Origin: Rotaria sordida
Lineage: Eukaryota; Rotifera; Eurotatoria; Philodinida; Philodinidae
Length of the DNA: 64,000 nucleotides
Direction of reading: 5' to 3'
Assembly (NCBI GenBank): GCA_905250125.1
Contig: CAJNOL010000079.1
Location: 62,001 to 126,000 of the forward strand
Shown here piece after piece: positions 23,346 through 34,568 of this stretch (positions are counted from its first letter, which is position 1; each line of letters starts with the position of its first letter). Under the pieces are notes generated by a model. The model saw nothing but the letters and a program-made list of their open reading frames with translations. It ran no database searches and was not told the DNA's origin. Both the position numbers and the translations under genes were made by a program.

Positions 23346-26334
23346 GATTGTTTCAAAAAGAAAAGGAATAATCGGTTAATTGTAATTACTAAGGAAACAA
23401 TGATCAATCGTTGTTGTGTTGTTTTGCCTTTATGATTGGTACAACTAGAGGAACCAATCATGTTTCTTTATACAAACGAAGAATAAATTCTTGATATGGA
23501 ACATCGATCAAGCATACATGGTATTACATACGAAGAACCAATCAAAATGAATATAATCAAAACTTTCATTTTGCTTGAAAAAACTAATTACAATACTGAC
23601 AATATTCAAATATTAACTTGAATATCAGTGCAACGAGGTCAGAGCAAATGAGAAAGATATGATTCGATATAACAGCGCTTCGAAGCTGTAAAAATTGGCT
23701 GGATCAATGTCAGAAAAAGACAGAAATAATGTGGATAACTTTTTGAGATATAAAATATTATTCCCACCCTTCTAGAATGTATGGATGTAACGGTGAAGGT
23801 GAAAACCACGTTCACACTTTTCATCTATATCCACGCCTTTTCAGAAAGATGGACATATAATTCATGTATATAATATGTCTTTCACAGAAGGTATTTTAAT
23901 ACAACTAAAATGGTGTACCAAGATTTTTCTCAGAAGAAAGCCAATGTTAATGCGATTAGTATTGAAAGCCTGTACTACCTTATAAGTGTAATTTTTTTTT
24001 CTTACAATTAAAAATGTATAATTGCCGTTCGAAGAAACGTTGACCCTCATAACTAGACTTATATTCACACTTACTTCCCATACCAATCGATCCATATCCA
24101 CACCCATGACGACAAGAATAGTTGAAGGATTAAGTAAAGCTTTTTATTCGATATTTTTTTTCATTTCCAAGAGATTAAAGTAACCATTTTTCCAAAAGAA
24201 TGACTCAAAAAATTATTTTTAGAATTATATAGTTTATTATATTCTGAAGATTCATACTAAATATGTGTTGATGAAGTTACGTCAGTCAATACAAAACAAA
24301 CGAGGACAAACGTTTATTTGTTGAACATGCCAATCATCTCAATTTTCTTTACAAGTTATCCAAAGTTGTATAGCATGATGTTTCACTCAAGGAATGCTTT
24401 TCTTGTCTTCAACAGTGAAGAAAACAAAGCACTTTTTTTGAACCCTGGAAATCAATAAAAATCAAAGTACGTTACAAAAAATACAACATCAAGACCGAGA
24501 TTGTTCACGAAAAACCAACCATCTAGTAAGTTATACTTATATTTAAAATTCTATCCAAATTTACGCTTAGTATACTTCTCGACAAGTTTTTCTTATTACA
24601 AGTTCGTGATAAATTATGAATCAAAAAAGTCAATAAAAAATTACGCATTACAATAAAAAGGGAGAAGGAATCGGCAGAAATCGTCTTTTTGGACAATTTC
24701 ATCGCAATATTATCTCACAATTAATCGAATCAATAAGTCACAATAAATTGGTCAATTTTTAGGCGGCCATAACCACATAGAAAGTATAAAGCTAGTATTC
24801 CATATGTAATTGTTCTTGTATAAATTAATTAAACTCTAAGTAGCTATTGGGATAATTATTATCTGTACTATCTTCAAATATAACTAATAAACTAAAAAAC
24901 AATAGATGAAATATGTTNNNNNNNNNNNNNNNNNNNNNNNNNNNNNNNNNNNNNNNNNNNNNNNNNNNNNNNNNNNNNNNNNNNNNNNNNNNNNNNNNNN
25001 NNNNNNNNNNNNNNNNNTAAGAATATGCCTAATAACAATAATGTAGAGACACAATCTTTAAATACTGGATTAAGCATTCTTTTTTTTGTTCGAGAAACAG
25101 CAAAAACTTCCCAAATATGTATTTCCTTTCGATCGCAAATAAATATCAAATGCCTGATATTGGTGTTTTTTCCATACATGCGCTTATTATCTGTTAGCGA
25201 TAGATTAAAATAAGTCTAAGTTCCCAATAAAAAACAATTTTTATAATGAATAAGAGGATTATTTTTTTTTACATTATAAAATATTTGACATGATTGCGTT
25301 CATTTCTTTTGATACAAAAATAATCTTATTAAGATTTTATTAGATTGATAATAAATATAAACACATAGATTTTCTTTAGTCTATTATATTCAATGAAAGA
25401 TGATGATAAGAGATTGAAGATTTGAAGTCAAACTTTAATAAAAATGATACATCATGTTTAAACTATAGAAAAATATAATCATATTTGAATGTCCTGGAAC
25501 AAATAATACTAAAATCGATATTAAAATCAAATTTCATTTTACGTACATTTATTTATCACGCATTAAATACATCAATTTTCTACTTCTGTAATGACGTTTT
25601 TTTTAACCCATAAACATGTGAAGAAAAAGCCAATTTTTATCTTACAATGACATGTGTGAATTATTTTTTTTTTCTTTTCTCGTTATCGACCACTATTTTA
25701 TCGTTAATAACAAAGTTATATCAACGAAAATTTTTTTATTCTATTTATAGTCTATTTCAAATAACGTTTATTGAGTTTAAAGACTGAAAAATTATTTTTC
25801 GTACCATAGTCGCATCTTTATATTTCGAGATCAATGATTAAACATAACATTCTCATAATTCCAAATCTATAATATTGAAATCTTTTCTTGTAAATAAATT
25901 TCCATTGAAATATTTCTTTAATAAAAACATGTTGTATTTATTCGTTGAAGTTTCGATGAAATTCCTATGAAAAAGCAAAACAAAATGTACATTTTTCCTT
26001 AAATTTATTTTCTTATTAACTGATCAATAATTTCGTTTGCAATGATATAAATATGTATGTCTTTTTTCTTATTCTTATTATGCTAAGTACTTTCATTGCA
26101 AGTCCATACATTTAATTATATATATATCTTCTCTTGTAGTATGCTTATATGTATTTAACAGACAAAGAATGAAAAAGTGCAGATGCTTGGTTGTTTTATT
26201 AGAATGAACATATAAAATGCAAAAGTACAATAGTGTGCGCATTTACACATAGAATACTGAGAACAAGCAAAAAAAACGTGAGGATCAGAACATCCTGGAA
26301 TCTAACGCATATTGTCTATGTGACCTAGTTATGA
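23346..26334. other. Intergenic stretch with an assembly gap
   Basis: No gene is supported. Contains a 100-N gap (24918-25017) and degenerate telomere-like motifs at 23777-23836 (GTATGGATG, then ATATCCACG) and 24089-24107 (ATCCATATCCACACCC). Short reading frames across this stretch are not convincing. Confidence 0.35.
24918..25017. other. Assembly gap (100 N)
   Basis: One hundred consecutive N; the round number suggests a scaffold gap of unknown true length. Frames crossing it are meaningless. Confidence 0.99.
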
Positions 26335-27325
26335 TTATGCATTAGGAACAAGTAAACGACGAATAACTGGATCATTCTTACATCCAGCAATGAACTAAAA
26401 GGCAAAAGAAAAATTTATTATTCAATTTTGTTTTATCTATTTTAATTTACTTCTTCTTTGCTTAATTTTTTATTTCCAGTAACATCACAAATACGAATAA
26501 TTTCTTCAGCACGACGTTTTGGATCACGATCACCTAAAAATTTAATTCAATCATTTCTTTTCCTATTACGAAAATCTTTTTTTTTTTCTTGTACCTTTAC
26601 GATCAGTTTCACCAATGAGATCATACATAGCCTATTAACAAAAAATATCCAATATTCATATTACTTTGAAAATCAACAAAAACAAACTAATACATACAGA
26701 AATAACTTTTGCCATTTCATTAGTATCAACTAAAATAACGAATCAATCAAAATAACGTTTTTGTTTTTTTTTAAATTTAACTTACTCCAACCACTGTTAT
26801 TATAATCATACATATCAAATGCTAAAGCAAGACGTTCATCAAGATCACCTGATTGTGTCAATGCAATAGCAAGCATAAATTCAGTAAAATCGACTAAAGA
26901 AAAACCAGACAACGGCCATGAGTACATTAACATACCATTACAAAAAAAAATAACATACTGGTTCCATTATTATCGCGATCAAATGTAGCAAAAGCATATT
27001 TACAAAAATCTTTTGCTTTACCACCTGGATAAAATTGTTCGTAAACTGTAACAAAACGATCTTTTGATAATTTTCCAGTTGGACTAAAGAACAAAGAAGA
27101 AATTTCAAAAATAACAAAAAAAATTTGAATTTACCAATCACGTAAGAAACCAGCATGCCATTCACGAATTTGTTCTTCAGTAAAATTTGTATTTGCCTTT
27201 AGCATTTGAATAGCTTTTGGTGTAAGAATTGTACTATTTCAAAAAAACAACAATTATTAACAAATGAAATATAAATAATCAAATTATTCTTACGGATCAA
27301 TTTTACTTGATGATTTATTACCCAT
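26335..27325 (-). CDS. Neuronal calcium sensor (recoverin/frequenin family EF-hand protein)
   Basis: Eight minus-strand exons give 191 residues, close to the usual 190-193 of the family: 27294-27325, 27135-27233, 26959-27083, 26786-26893, 26698-26729, 26595-26631, 26451-26533, 26335-26394. The N-terminus MGNKSSSK fits a myristoylation signal, which these proteins use as a calcium-myristoyl switch at membranes. EF-hand 1 is disabled by the family's typical CPTG motif (FLRDCPTG, where C is split by an intron). EF2 (DRDNNGTIDFTE) and EF3 (DYNNSGWIDTNE) have complete 12-residue loops. EF4 (DVTGNKKLSKEE) lacks the usual Gly at loop position 6. The C-terminus is IRRLLVPNA. Likely role: calcium-dependent regulation of kinases, cyclases or channels in neurons. 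Assignment to a subfamily (NCS-1, hippocalcin, neurocalcin) is not possible from the sequence alone. Confidence 0.9.
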
Positions 27326-28424
27326 TATTTAATTTTGATTTAAATTACTAAAGAATATATCTAGAAAATATAAATTATGTTTTATTGTTAATAGTTAGAT
27401 ATGTCTATGTATGTATATGATACTGATGGAAAAAAAATAAAAGTAATGAAATGCAAAAATCATTCTCTACATTTATATGCTATGCATTCTCTCTCTCTCT
27501 CTCTCTCTATCTATCTTTTTTTTTCTATATTTTTCTTGCTGATTCTTTGCTTTTTCTTTCATTGTTATGTGGTAAATATACTCGAGGCTTAGATATTTTT
27601 TTAATAGAACTGATATCGTGTTGATATGTTAATCATAAACAAAATAACGAAAAAAAAAATATTCTCTCGAAACTATTCATCTTGAACGAAAAATACTTAT
27701 GATTTTTCATATATAAAAATATCATAAATATTCTTCATAGAAATAGAATAACTATACTCTGTGTATTATTAATTTCGCAACAAAAATGTGGTTAAAAAAA
27801 AAGATATCATGTGTTTCTAGTTCGCATCATCGAGGCTGACAAGTATGACATGATAACATTAATAATGACAACAATGATAATCGAAGAATTTATGTTTCTA
27901 TTTCGTTTATGACTAAAATAGATGTACTCTTTATCAAGTATTACTAACTCTATTAGTCATCATTCGTTTTCATTTTATTGCTATCAAAAATAAAGAAAAG
28001 AAAAACGAAACGAGATATACATTTAAAGTACCACTCTGCGAACTGAATGAATCATGGAAACTACTGAAACTGTAGTAGTCACGTGTTCGTTCCAAATACT
28101 TTCATAGTCAACTCAATAGTGAGAAATACTTGTGATAAAAACAAAGTTCTATGAGTTGATTTTAAATAAATAATATAAATTCAACTTTTTTTTCTTTGTA
28201 TATTTCATAAATAGTTGAATACAATATTGAGAGTTTTATAGACAAATCATTAAGAGAACAAATATTAGCATTCCCTTTACATAAATAATAAAGCTTCTAA
28301 CACCAACTACATTCATCAATCGATCTTAGAATATTATTTAACATGTCATATTTATTATCTGATAGATCAATTGATATTTGATTATGTCTAAGAGAAAATG
28401 CTATTAGTTTAATTTCTGCGGAAT
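27326..28424. other. Intergenic stretch with a CT microsatellite
   Basis: A (CT)n run followed by CTAT units lies at about 27488-27515. No gene is supported. Confidence 0.5.
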
Positions 28425-28620
28425 TGAAATGCAAAACACAATGTGGTTCCTGTTACTACTAATCCCAGGGAAATTGTTTTATTTTATCTATTTTTAGATA
28501 TATTTCTTCACCATTGCGTTTTACTTAATCGTCCATAAATGCAATAAGAAAATAGGTCATATATTATAATGAGACATAATTGATATATGGTCTGTGAGAA
28601 TGTATATCAACAACGTCTGT
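28425..28620 (+). repeat. Dispersed repeat, copy A
   Basis: About 190 bases similar in the same orientation to 29795-29965 and 35805-35955. Common landmarks are a CTATTAG start, TGTTACTA, TTGTTTTATT with TATCTATTTT, TTACTTAATC, GCAATAAGAAAATAG and a GATATATGGTCTGTGA end. No coding capacity; probably a short non-autonomous element. Confidence 0.55.
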
Positions 28621-28967
28621 CATAATTCTTGTGTGTGGGAAGAGGTGAAGTAAAGTGCAAATTTCTATCATATATACGTTAACACTTCTTTTAGGTCACG
28701 CTTCACAGAATGATTACTTAATAGTACGTATGCTCTATTTTCATGCATTTTCCACACTTGATATCAAATTTCATACGAGTAGGATTACCATCTACATATT
28801 CTTTAAGAGTATTGTAGAGTGTGACAATGTGTAGATTGATATGTTTTCTGAACATGCGCATCTATCATATATCAAGAGAACAATTAAGTTGATAATTGAA
28901 TATTAACTAGAATTATTGTCGGATTTTTTTAAAATATCAACCACCATTTTTTAAATAACTTTCGATA

Positions 28968-29458
28968 CATCCTAGCTATCGAAGTCAGGTTTTTGCCATT
29001 AGATGGAGCAATGTAGGAGGAATCTATCCATGTAATATTTATTACGTTTCAGGAAGTTTTTCAAGGAGATTTACAACTAAATATATTTTCCGCTGCACAT
29101 TTCTACAAGTTTTCGTAGCAACTTATGTTCAAATTACACCAAAATGTAGCTTAAAGAGTGCTGTATTCTCCATATAATTGTTCAATTGTTTCACCTGCAC
29201 TCTGAACTCATACTTCAAGAGAAATTTTCTGAAATCTAGAAATTTTCTGAACAATATGACTTACTCTTGGCTGCATTTTAGTGTAATCTGAACATAGGTT
29301 GCTACGAAAACTTATAGAAATGTGCAGCAAAAAAAAGTATTTACTTGCAAATCTCCTTGAAAAACTTCCTGGAATGTAATGAATATTACATAGATAGATC
29401 CCTCCAACATTGCTCAATATGATGGCAAAAATCCGATTTCAATAGCTATGATATGAAT
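28968..29458. mobile_element. Foldback element, about 490 bp
   Basis: The left arm (about 28975-29130) is matched by the reverse complement of about 29290-29455. Shared blocks include GGAAGTTTTTCAAGGAGATT with its inverse near 29350, TTTTCGTAGCAACTTATGTTC with its inverse near 29295, and TATTACATGGATAGAT-type ends. It lies between two direct copies of another repeat (28425-28620 and 29795-29965). Confidence 0.65.
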
Positions 29459-29794
29459 TATAAACAACCACACATGACCATCAAACAGTCCTGATCTCTC
29501 TCAATTGTCCATATGTTGTTCACAGTGTCCAAAATTGATCGAACAGAATTTTGTCCATTTCGAAAATAAAAAATGTATATATTCAATAAGCATTTGTTTG
29601 TAAATTGTCGAACTTTACACACTGTATCTTGTAGTATATTTTGTTTTTTTTTAATCAAATGTATTGGATAATACAAAAAAAAAGAAAAGGAAATGCGAAA
29701 CGCAAGCATTCATCATGCCCTATCCCGTTAATTCATAGATGGAAAACGTCTTGTGCAAATAAGCTATTAGCGCAATTCCTATGAGACTAAAATA

Positions 29795-29965
29795 TGAAAC
29801 ACGATGTAGCTGCTGTTACTAATTACAAGGAAACTGTTTTATTCTATCTATTTTAGGACACATCTATTCACTATACTTTTGCCTAATCCTTCAGAAATAC
29901 AATAAGAAAATAGTTTAACAAAATGTTATTGATATACGATCTTTGATTCTATCAACAAGGTCTGT
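29795..29965 (+). repeat. Dispersed repeat, copy B
   Basis: Same family and orientation as 28425-28620 and 35805-35955, with GCTGTTACTAATTAC, TTCTATCTATTTTAGGACAC, CAATAAGAAAATAGTTTAAC and GATATACGATC. The rest of 29966-30585 shows no gene. Confidence 0.55.
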
Positions 29966-30585
29966 GAAGGAAGGATCCAAGCTTTATTTCAAAAATCCTA
30001 TTATTTACAATAAAATAAATGTCAACTTTTGATTTCATGGTAAATTTTGTTTTTATGTATTCTCAAATAAATATGATATTTCTTATTTGATTTACCCATG
30101 TCACATAAACCGGATCACTTCTAACGGTAAACAGCCGGTTTTAATTGATACTAAATTTCACCTTTAGATCGAAAAAAACATGTATATATATGTGCGTGTC
30201 TGTCGCATTACTTATTTCGTTTGCTTGCTTGCTTGTTTAGAGAAAAGAATCAATATAACGATAATGAGGTTCAGTTAAGAATTAACATTTTTTTTGATAT
30301 TGAAATTGTTAATATTTATTTCTTTTTTTTTGAGACTAATTCTTTTATATTTATGTTTTAAGATTAGTTTTTTATGTATGTTTTTTTTTGTATTAATTTG
30401 TATTTTAATTTTTGATTGAAATAAAAATTAGGTTAATTGAACAACAACTGTTAAATTTAAGTCCAAATATTAATGAAACAAAGAATCAACCGGTGTCAGT
30501 TAACTGCATAGAAGCATCGGTTAACCTTGATTCATCGGAAAGAACTACCAGTTTTCATTACATGAGTATTTAAAAATTTTCTCAT

Positions 30586-31981
30586 TCAATTAATCGAATC
30601 ATTTTCATCTGGAAAATTAACATTCATTAAAAATCGTACTGCTTGATCATATTCATCTAACCATTTTGATTCAATTGTATTTAACATTGATATTGTTTTA
30701 TTTGAATTTATTTCAAGATTTTTAATTCTATATGGTGCTGGATGAGATCTTTCAATAATTGCAGTCCAATCAACATGATTTTTAAACCAAATATTTTGTT
30801 TAACTTCTTTTGCATCCATACCATTTAATGAACAACCTAGTCGTTTTTTTATATTCGGTTGCAATAACATCATACAAGTACATCGTGCTAAACTACTTAT
30901 ATGTGATGGAAATTTATATCGATAATTGTTAAGTACATTTTTATGTGTTTGAAACATTGATGAAGAAAAAAATGGTGTACAAGATGTTAACATTTCAAAC
31001 ATAGCTATACCTAATTGCCACCAATCAACAGAATATGAATATGGTTGACCTAAAAGTATTTCAGGTGGCATTATATCAGGTACACCAACAATTGAATATG
31101 TATAACTTGAATGTGAAGATAATAATTTAGCAAAAGCAAAATCACAAAGTTTAATATATCCATTATCAGTAAGAAGAATAGTTTCTAATTTAAGATTTCT
31201 CTAAAAAAATAAACAACAAGTCGATCTTATGTTCAGTTCAGAATACGCGCATAATCTCATATCCGACAATTAATGAGATCTCGTTTACATTTAAAGATAT
31301 TGTCTTACTTACATAGATAATATTTAATTCATGTAAATATTCAAATGCTAAAACAATTTGTGCACTATAAAATGCTACAGCTGATTCTTCAAACCAACGA
31401 ACTTGTCGAAGTAAATGTAATAATGTTATTCCACTAATATATTCAAATTTCATAGAAAAACATTTATGTTCTATATCAATATAAGAAGATATTAATGAAA
31501 GAATATAATTTGATTTTAAAAAATTTAATAAATATCTTTCTTGAAATAAACGTTTACGAAATATATCTGGTAAATAATAATCAATTCGTTTTAATATATA
31601 CATTTGTCCATCATTAGAATCTCGTATTAAATAAGTTGAACCAAAGAAACCAATATTTAATTTCGATAGAATATCATATTTTTCTAAATTATAATTTGTT
31701 GATGAAAAAATAAGATTAGAATTTGATGATATTGAATATGTTTTAGAAAAATTTGTACGAGATAAACGATTAATAATATTATCATATTGTCGAACAATAG
31801 CACCAGCACGAGATTCAAATAGATTTGGAGAACTTATTGAATAACGACGACGACGATTTTGACGTTGAGCATCAATAAATGAATGTGTTTTTATACTGAA
31901 ATTTTTTTCCATAATTAAATTAAACTCTATGGTAACAGTTATTTCTTTCAAAGTAACAAAACGAAAAAAATTATGATACAT
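30586..31981 (-). CDS. AGC-type protein kinase-like protein, predicted pseudokinase
   Basis: Two exons (31313-31981, 30586-31200; 112-base intron, phase 0) give 427 residues from the first ATG, or 404 from Met24, which fits the protein better. Residues 38-90 are basic and Ser-rich. The kinase fold starts near residue 100 with a degenerate Gly loop (NIGFFGSTYLI). The ATP Lys (ILKR, Lys131) and helix-C Glu (QERYLL) are present. The catalytic loop reads YRNLKLETILL: the catalytic Asp of (H/Y)RD is Asn and the metal-binding Asn is Thr. The DFG motif is DFA. The P+1/APE region is MPPEILLG, followed by SVDWWQLGIAMFEML, the typical AGC helix F. The GTxEY activation segment is altered to GVPDI. Phosphotransfer is therefore unlikely; a scaffold or allosteric role is inferred. 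S6K/RSK-related kinases are the nearest general resemblance. Confidence 0.75.
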
Positions 31982-32914
31982 TCATTAGAATCACAACATC
32001 AATAAATTATCATAAAATGAAGTTAAAAAAAAACAATGTCTAATCTGAAATAATCATTAGATAGTTTCTGCAAGCATTTGGTGTATGAAAACTTTTATTT
32101 GATTTTGGCATATAGTGCAGAATTTATAAAAAACATTTCTATAATCATCCTCTGTTTAGAAGAGCTTTTAATAGAGTTGAAAGCCGATCGATTGAGCCGT
32201 TGATGTTGCTGATCTAAGCTTCAACTTATGCCTCTTGTTTTCGACTACAAAACGGTTCCGTATCAATCCATAATTATAAGAAACCTAAGATTTTATCTAG
32301 ATTGAAATTGAAAGCATTTTCATAAAAGACTATATCTATATTATTCAATTAGTTTCTGAGAACAATCAATTTGTGATCATGCTTAACATAGAATCAAGAT
32401 AAAATAACGATATTGACTTCGAGCATTAAATGAAAAACAATAGAAAGATGATTAATTAATATATCTTAAATTAATAAGAATTACTTTGTACATGTTTACA
32501 GCTTCTAAACTCTAAAAAGCTTAGTAAATTTTAATATGATGGTATACAGAAGAGTATTTATTTCGTATATATACATATAGATGTTGGATGGTAATGATAC
32601 ACGAATAAAAAATTTTGTAAAAGCAGTTTCAGATGTCCAAAAAAAGAATATCAAATTTTGAATACAATCAAAAAATTCGATAAAGTTTATACGATTGTAC
32701 AATTCAAATACCGCGATGAGGATATGAGTGTAGATCTTATTTTTATCCATAACTATACACACTCCCTTGGGCTGATTCGAAATATAATTAGTTTGATGCT
32801 CAAATACCACTTTTTGTTCCAAGGCAAAAGTTAGCTCTGATTAATAGAGAATGTATCCTTTATTTGAGTTCATACACACAACTCATCGTGTAAATACAAA
32901 CCCTAAAAGGGTAT
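31982..32914. other. Intergenic stretch
   Basis: AT-rich; the minus-strand frame 32505-32822 (105 residues) has no recognisable pattern. No gene supported. Confidence 0.3.
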
Positions 32915-33695
32915 TCGTACCATTAAACCTTTCTTCTTGATTTATAATCATTTTACTGAATTTTCAGCATATTATAGAAAAAAAACTGTATTGAAGAGTT
33001 TCTGTCTGAAGCTCCAAAAGCAGACCATTTTTTAAGCATTTCGTATCTTAATCCTTCACTCTCTATTGATCACTGAAGTGGTCATTTGTAGAACAATTGT
33101 ACAACACAAAGGAAGCATGGAATTTGAAAAGGATAAGAACATTTGTCGTAGTGAACTTCACGGGCTATCGATTGGTACAAAGAATATGTTTTTTTATCGC
33201 TTCATCTTTGAAATATCGGACCTACAAAGTCGATAATTTTGAAAAAATGAAAAAAATTGTTCTCCACTTACAATCAATAGAGGTCTTTCGGAATTTTCGT
33301 GTGATATAAATTGATGAAGAAGTCTCCACTAGTGAGTTAGATATGTTTCGAAAGCTTCACACACTATGACGCCTCTATTAAACAGCTGGAAGGCAATCAA
33401 GAACAAAGTTAATATATGTATTATAAACCTCAACTCATGAGAAGTCGAAATAGCATTTAATAAACTTATTTTATGAATGATTCTTCGGGAACTGCTGTCG
33501 GAAGTAAAGGGTTAAAATAAGAGAACATTCTTTTGAATTGAAACTCTAAGCATATCATTAAGACTATGAGATCTGTTTTTGAGGAAAATTTCACACAGAA
33601 ATTCTCTGTTACGGTTGAAATATATTGAAAATTCAGTAAAATAATCATAACTGAAGAAAAAAAGGTCTAATAGCACGAACCATTTTAGAATTTTT
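32915..33695. mobile_element. Inverted-repeat DNA element, about 780 bp
   Basis: The left end (about 32915-33020) matches the reverse complement of about 33590-33695. Shared blocks are ATCATTTTACTGAATTTTCA against TGAAAATTCAGTAAAATAAT, ACCATTAAACCTTT against its counterpart near 33660, and AGTTTCTGTCTGAA. The central core is the same as in the ends of the 9225-10770 element. No transposase; the plus frame 33097-33309 is internal. Confidence 0.6.
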
Positions 33696-34568
33696 ATCTA
33701 CACGATGTCAATCGAATAGATTCTCTCGTAAATGAAACACAAAAGTATATTCAAAAAATAATCAAATAAACTTTGTTTTATTTTAAATTATCCAACATTC
33801 ATTTCCGTTAATTCACATAATGTACATATTTCAATATCCGTTAAAAATTGTTTTACATAAATACAAAATGATCTATTTCCAAAAACACTTGAAATTTTTA
33901 CATAATATATATATATATATAGTTGAATTCGTAAATCTTTTAACACAGAAAATCTTGTATAGAGAATGAATACATCTTATATAAATTTTGATATACAGTT
34001 TTAATCAATAAAATTTAAATTGTTCAACTTCACATCATTGAATTAATTAAATTTACTCAGCAAGCTATACATACATCATTAGAAAAGTGTATCTCAACAA
34101 TACGAAAAGAAGATGATACACACAGCAGGAAGAGAAAAGAAGTGCTCGCAAAATATATCCACACATAAAAAAAAAAAATCTATCTTCCAATCATTATCGA
34201 GTATCACTATTAACAACAACCAATATCTCTTCATCGTTTCTTTCTTTTTACTTTCTCTTGATTGACAGAGTAATAATAAACATAGCGAAAAAAAAGAAAA
34301 CGAGATACTAATTCTCTTCTATCGAACTTTCTCCTTTATAATTGATCTATATATTTTGACATTAGTAAATCCTACATTCTCTCATAATGAATATTAATCA
34401 TGTAAGAATACATTAAATAAACTTTTATACATATAGATTTTTTTTTTTCTTAGTTAAATCATTCAAATAATTATTTAACAAATATGAATAAAAATATTAT
34501 ATATCAGTAAGACAAGAGAAAACAAATAGTTTTTTTTTTTTTTAATTACATTCTTTTTATTTTCTTAG
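33696..34568. other. Presumed 5' region or first intron of the Meis gene
   Basis: Very AT-rich. I looked for an upstream exon ending in the expected IYG-type codon split before HPLFPLL and did not find one. The 5' exon(s) may lie further upstream. Confidence 0.35.

Noticed and set aside
24892..25213. Frames spanning or flanking the 100-N gap
   Set aside because: Reading through N is meaningless and the flanks have no recognisable pattern.
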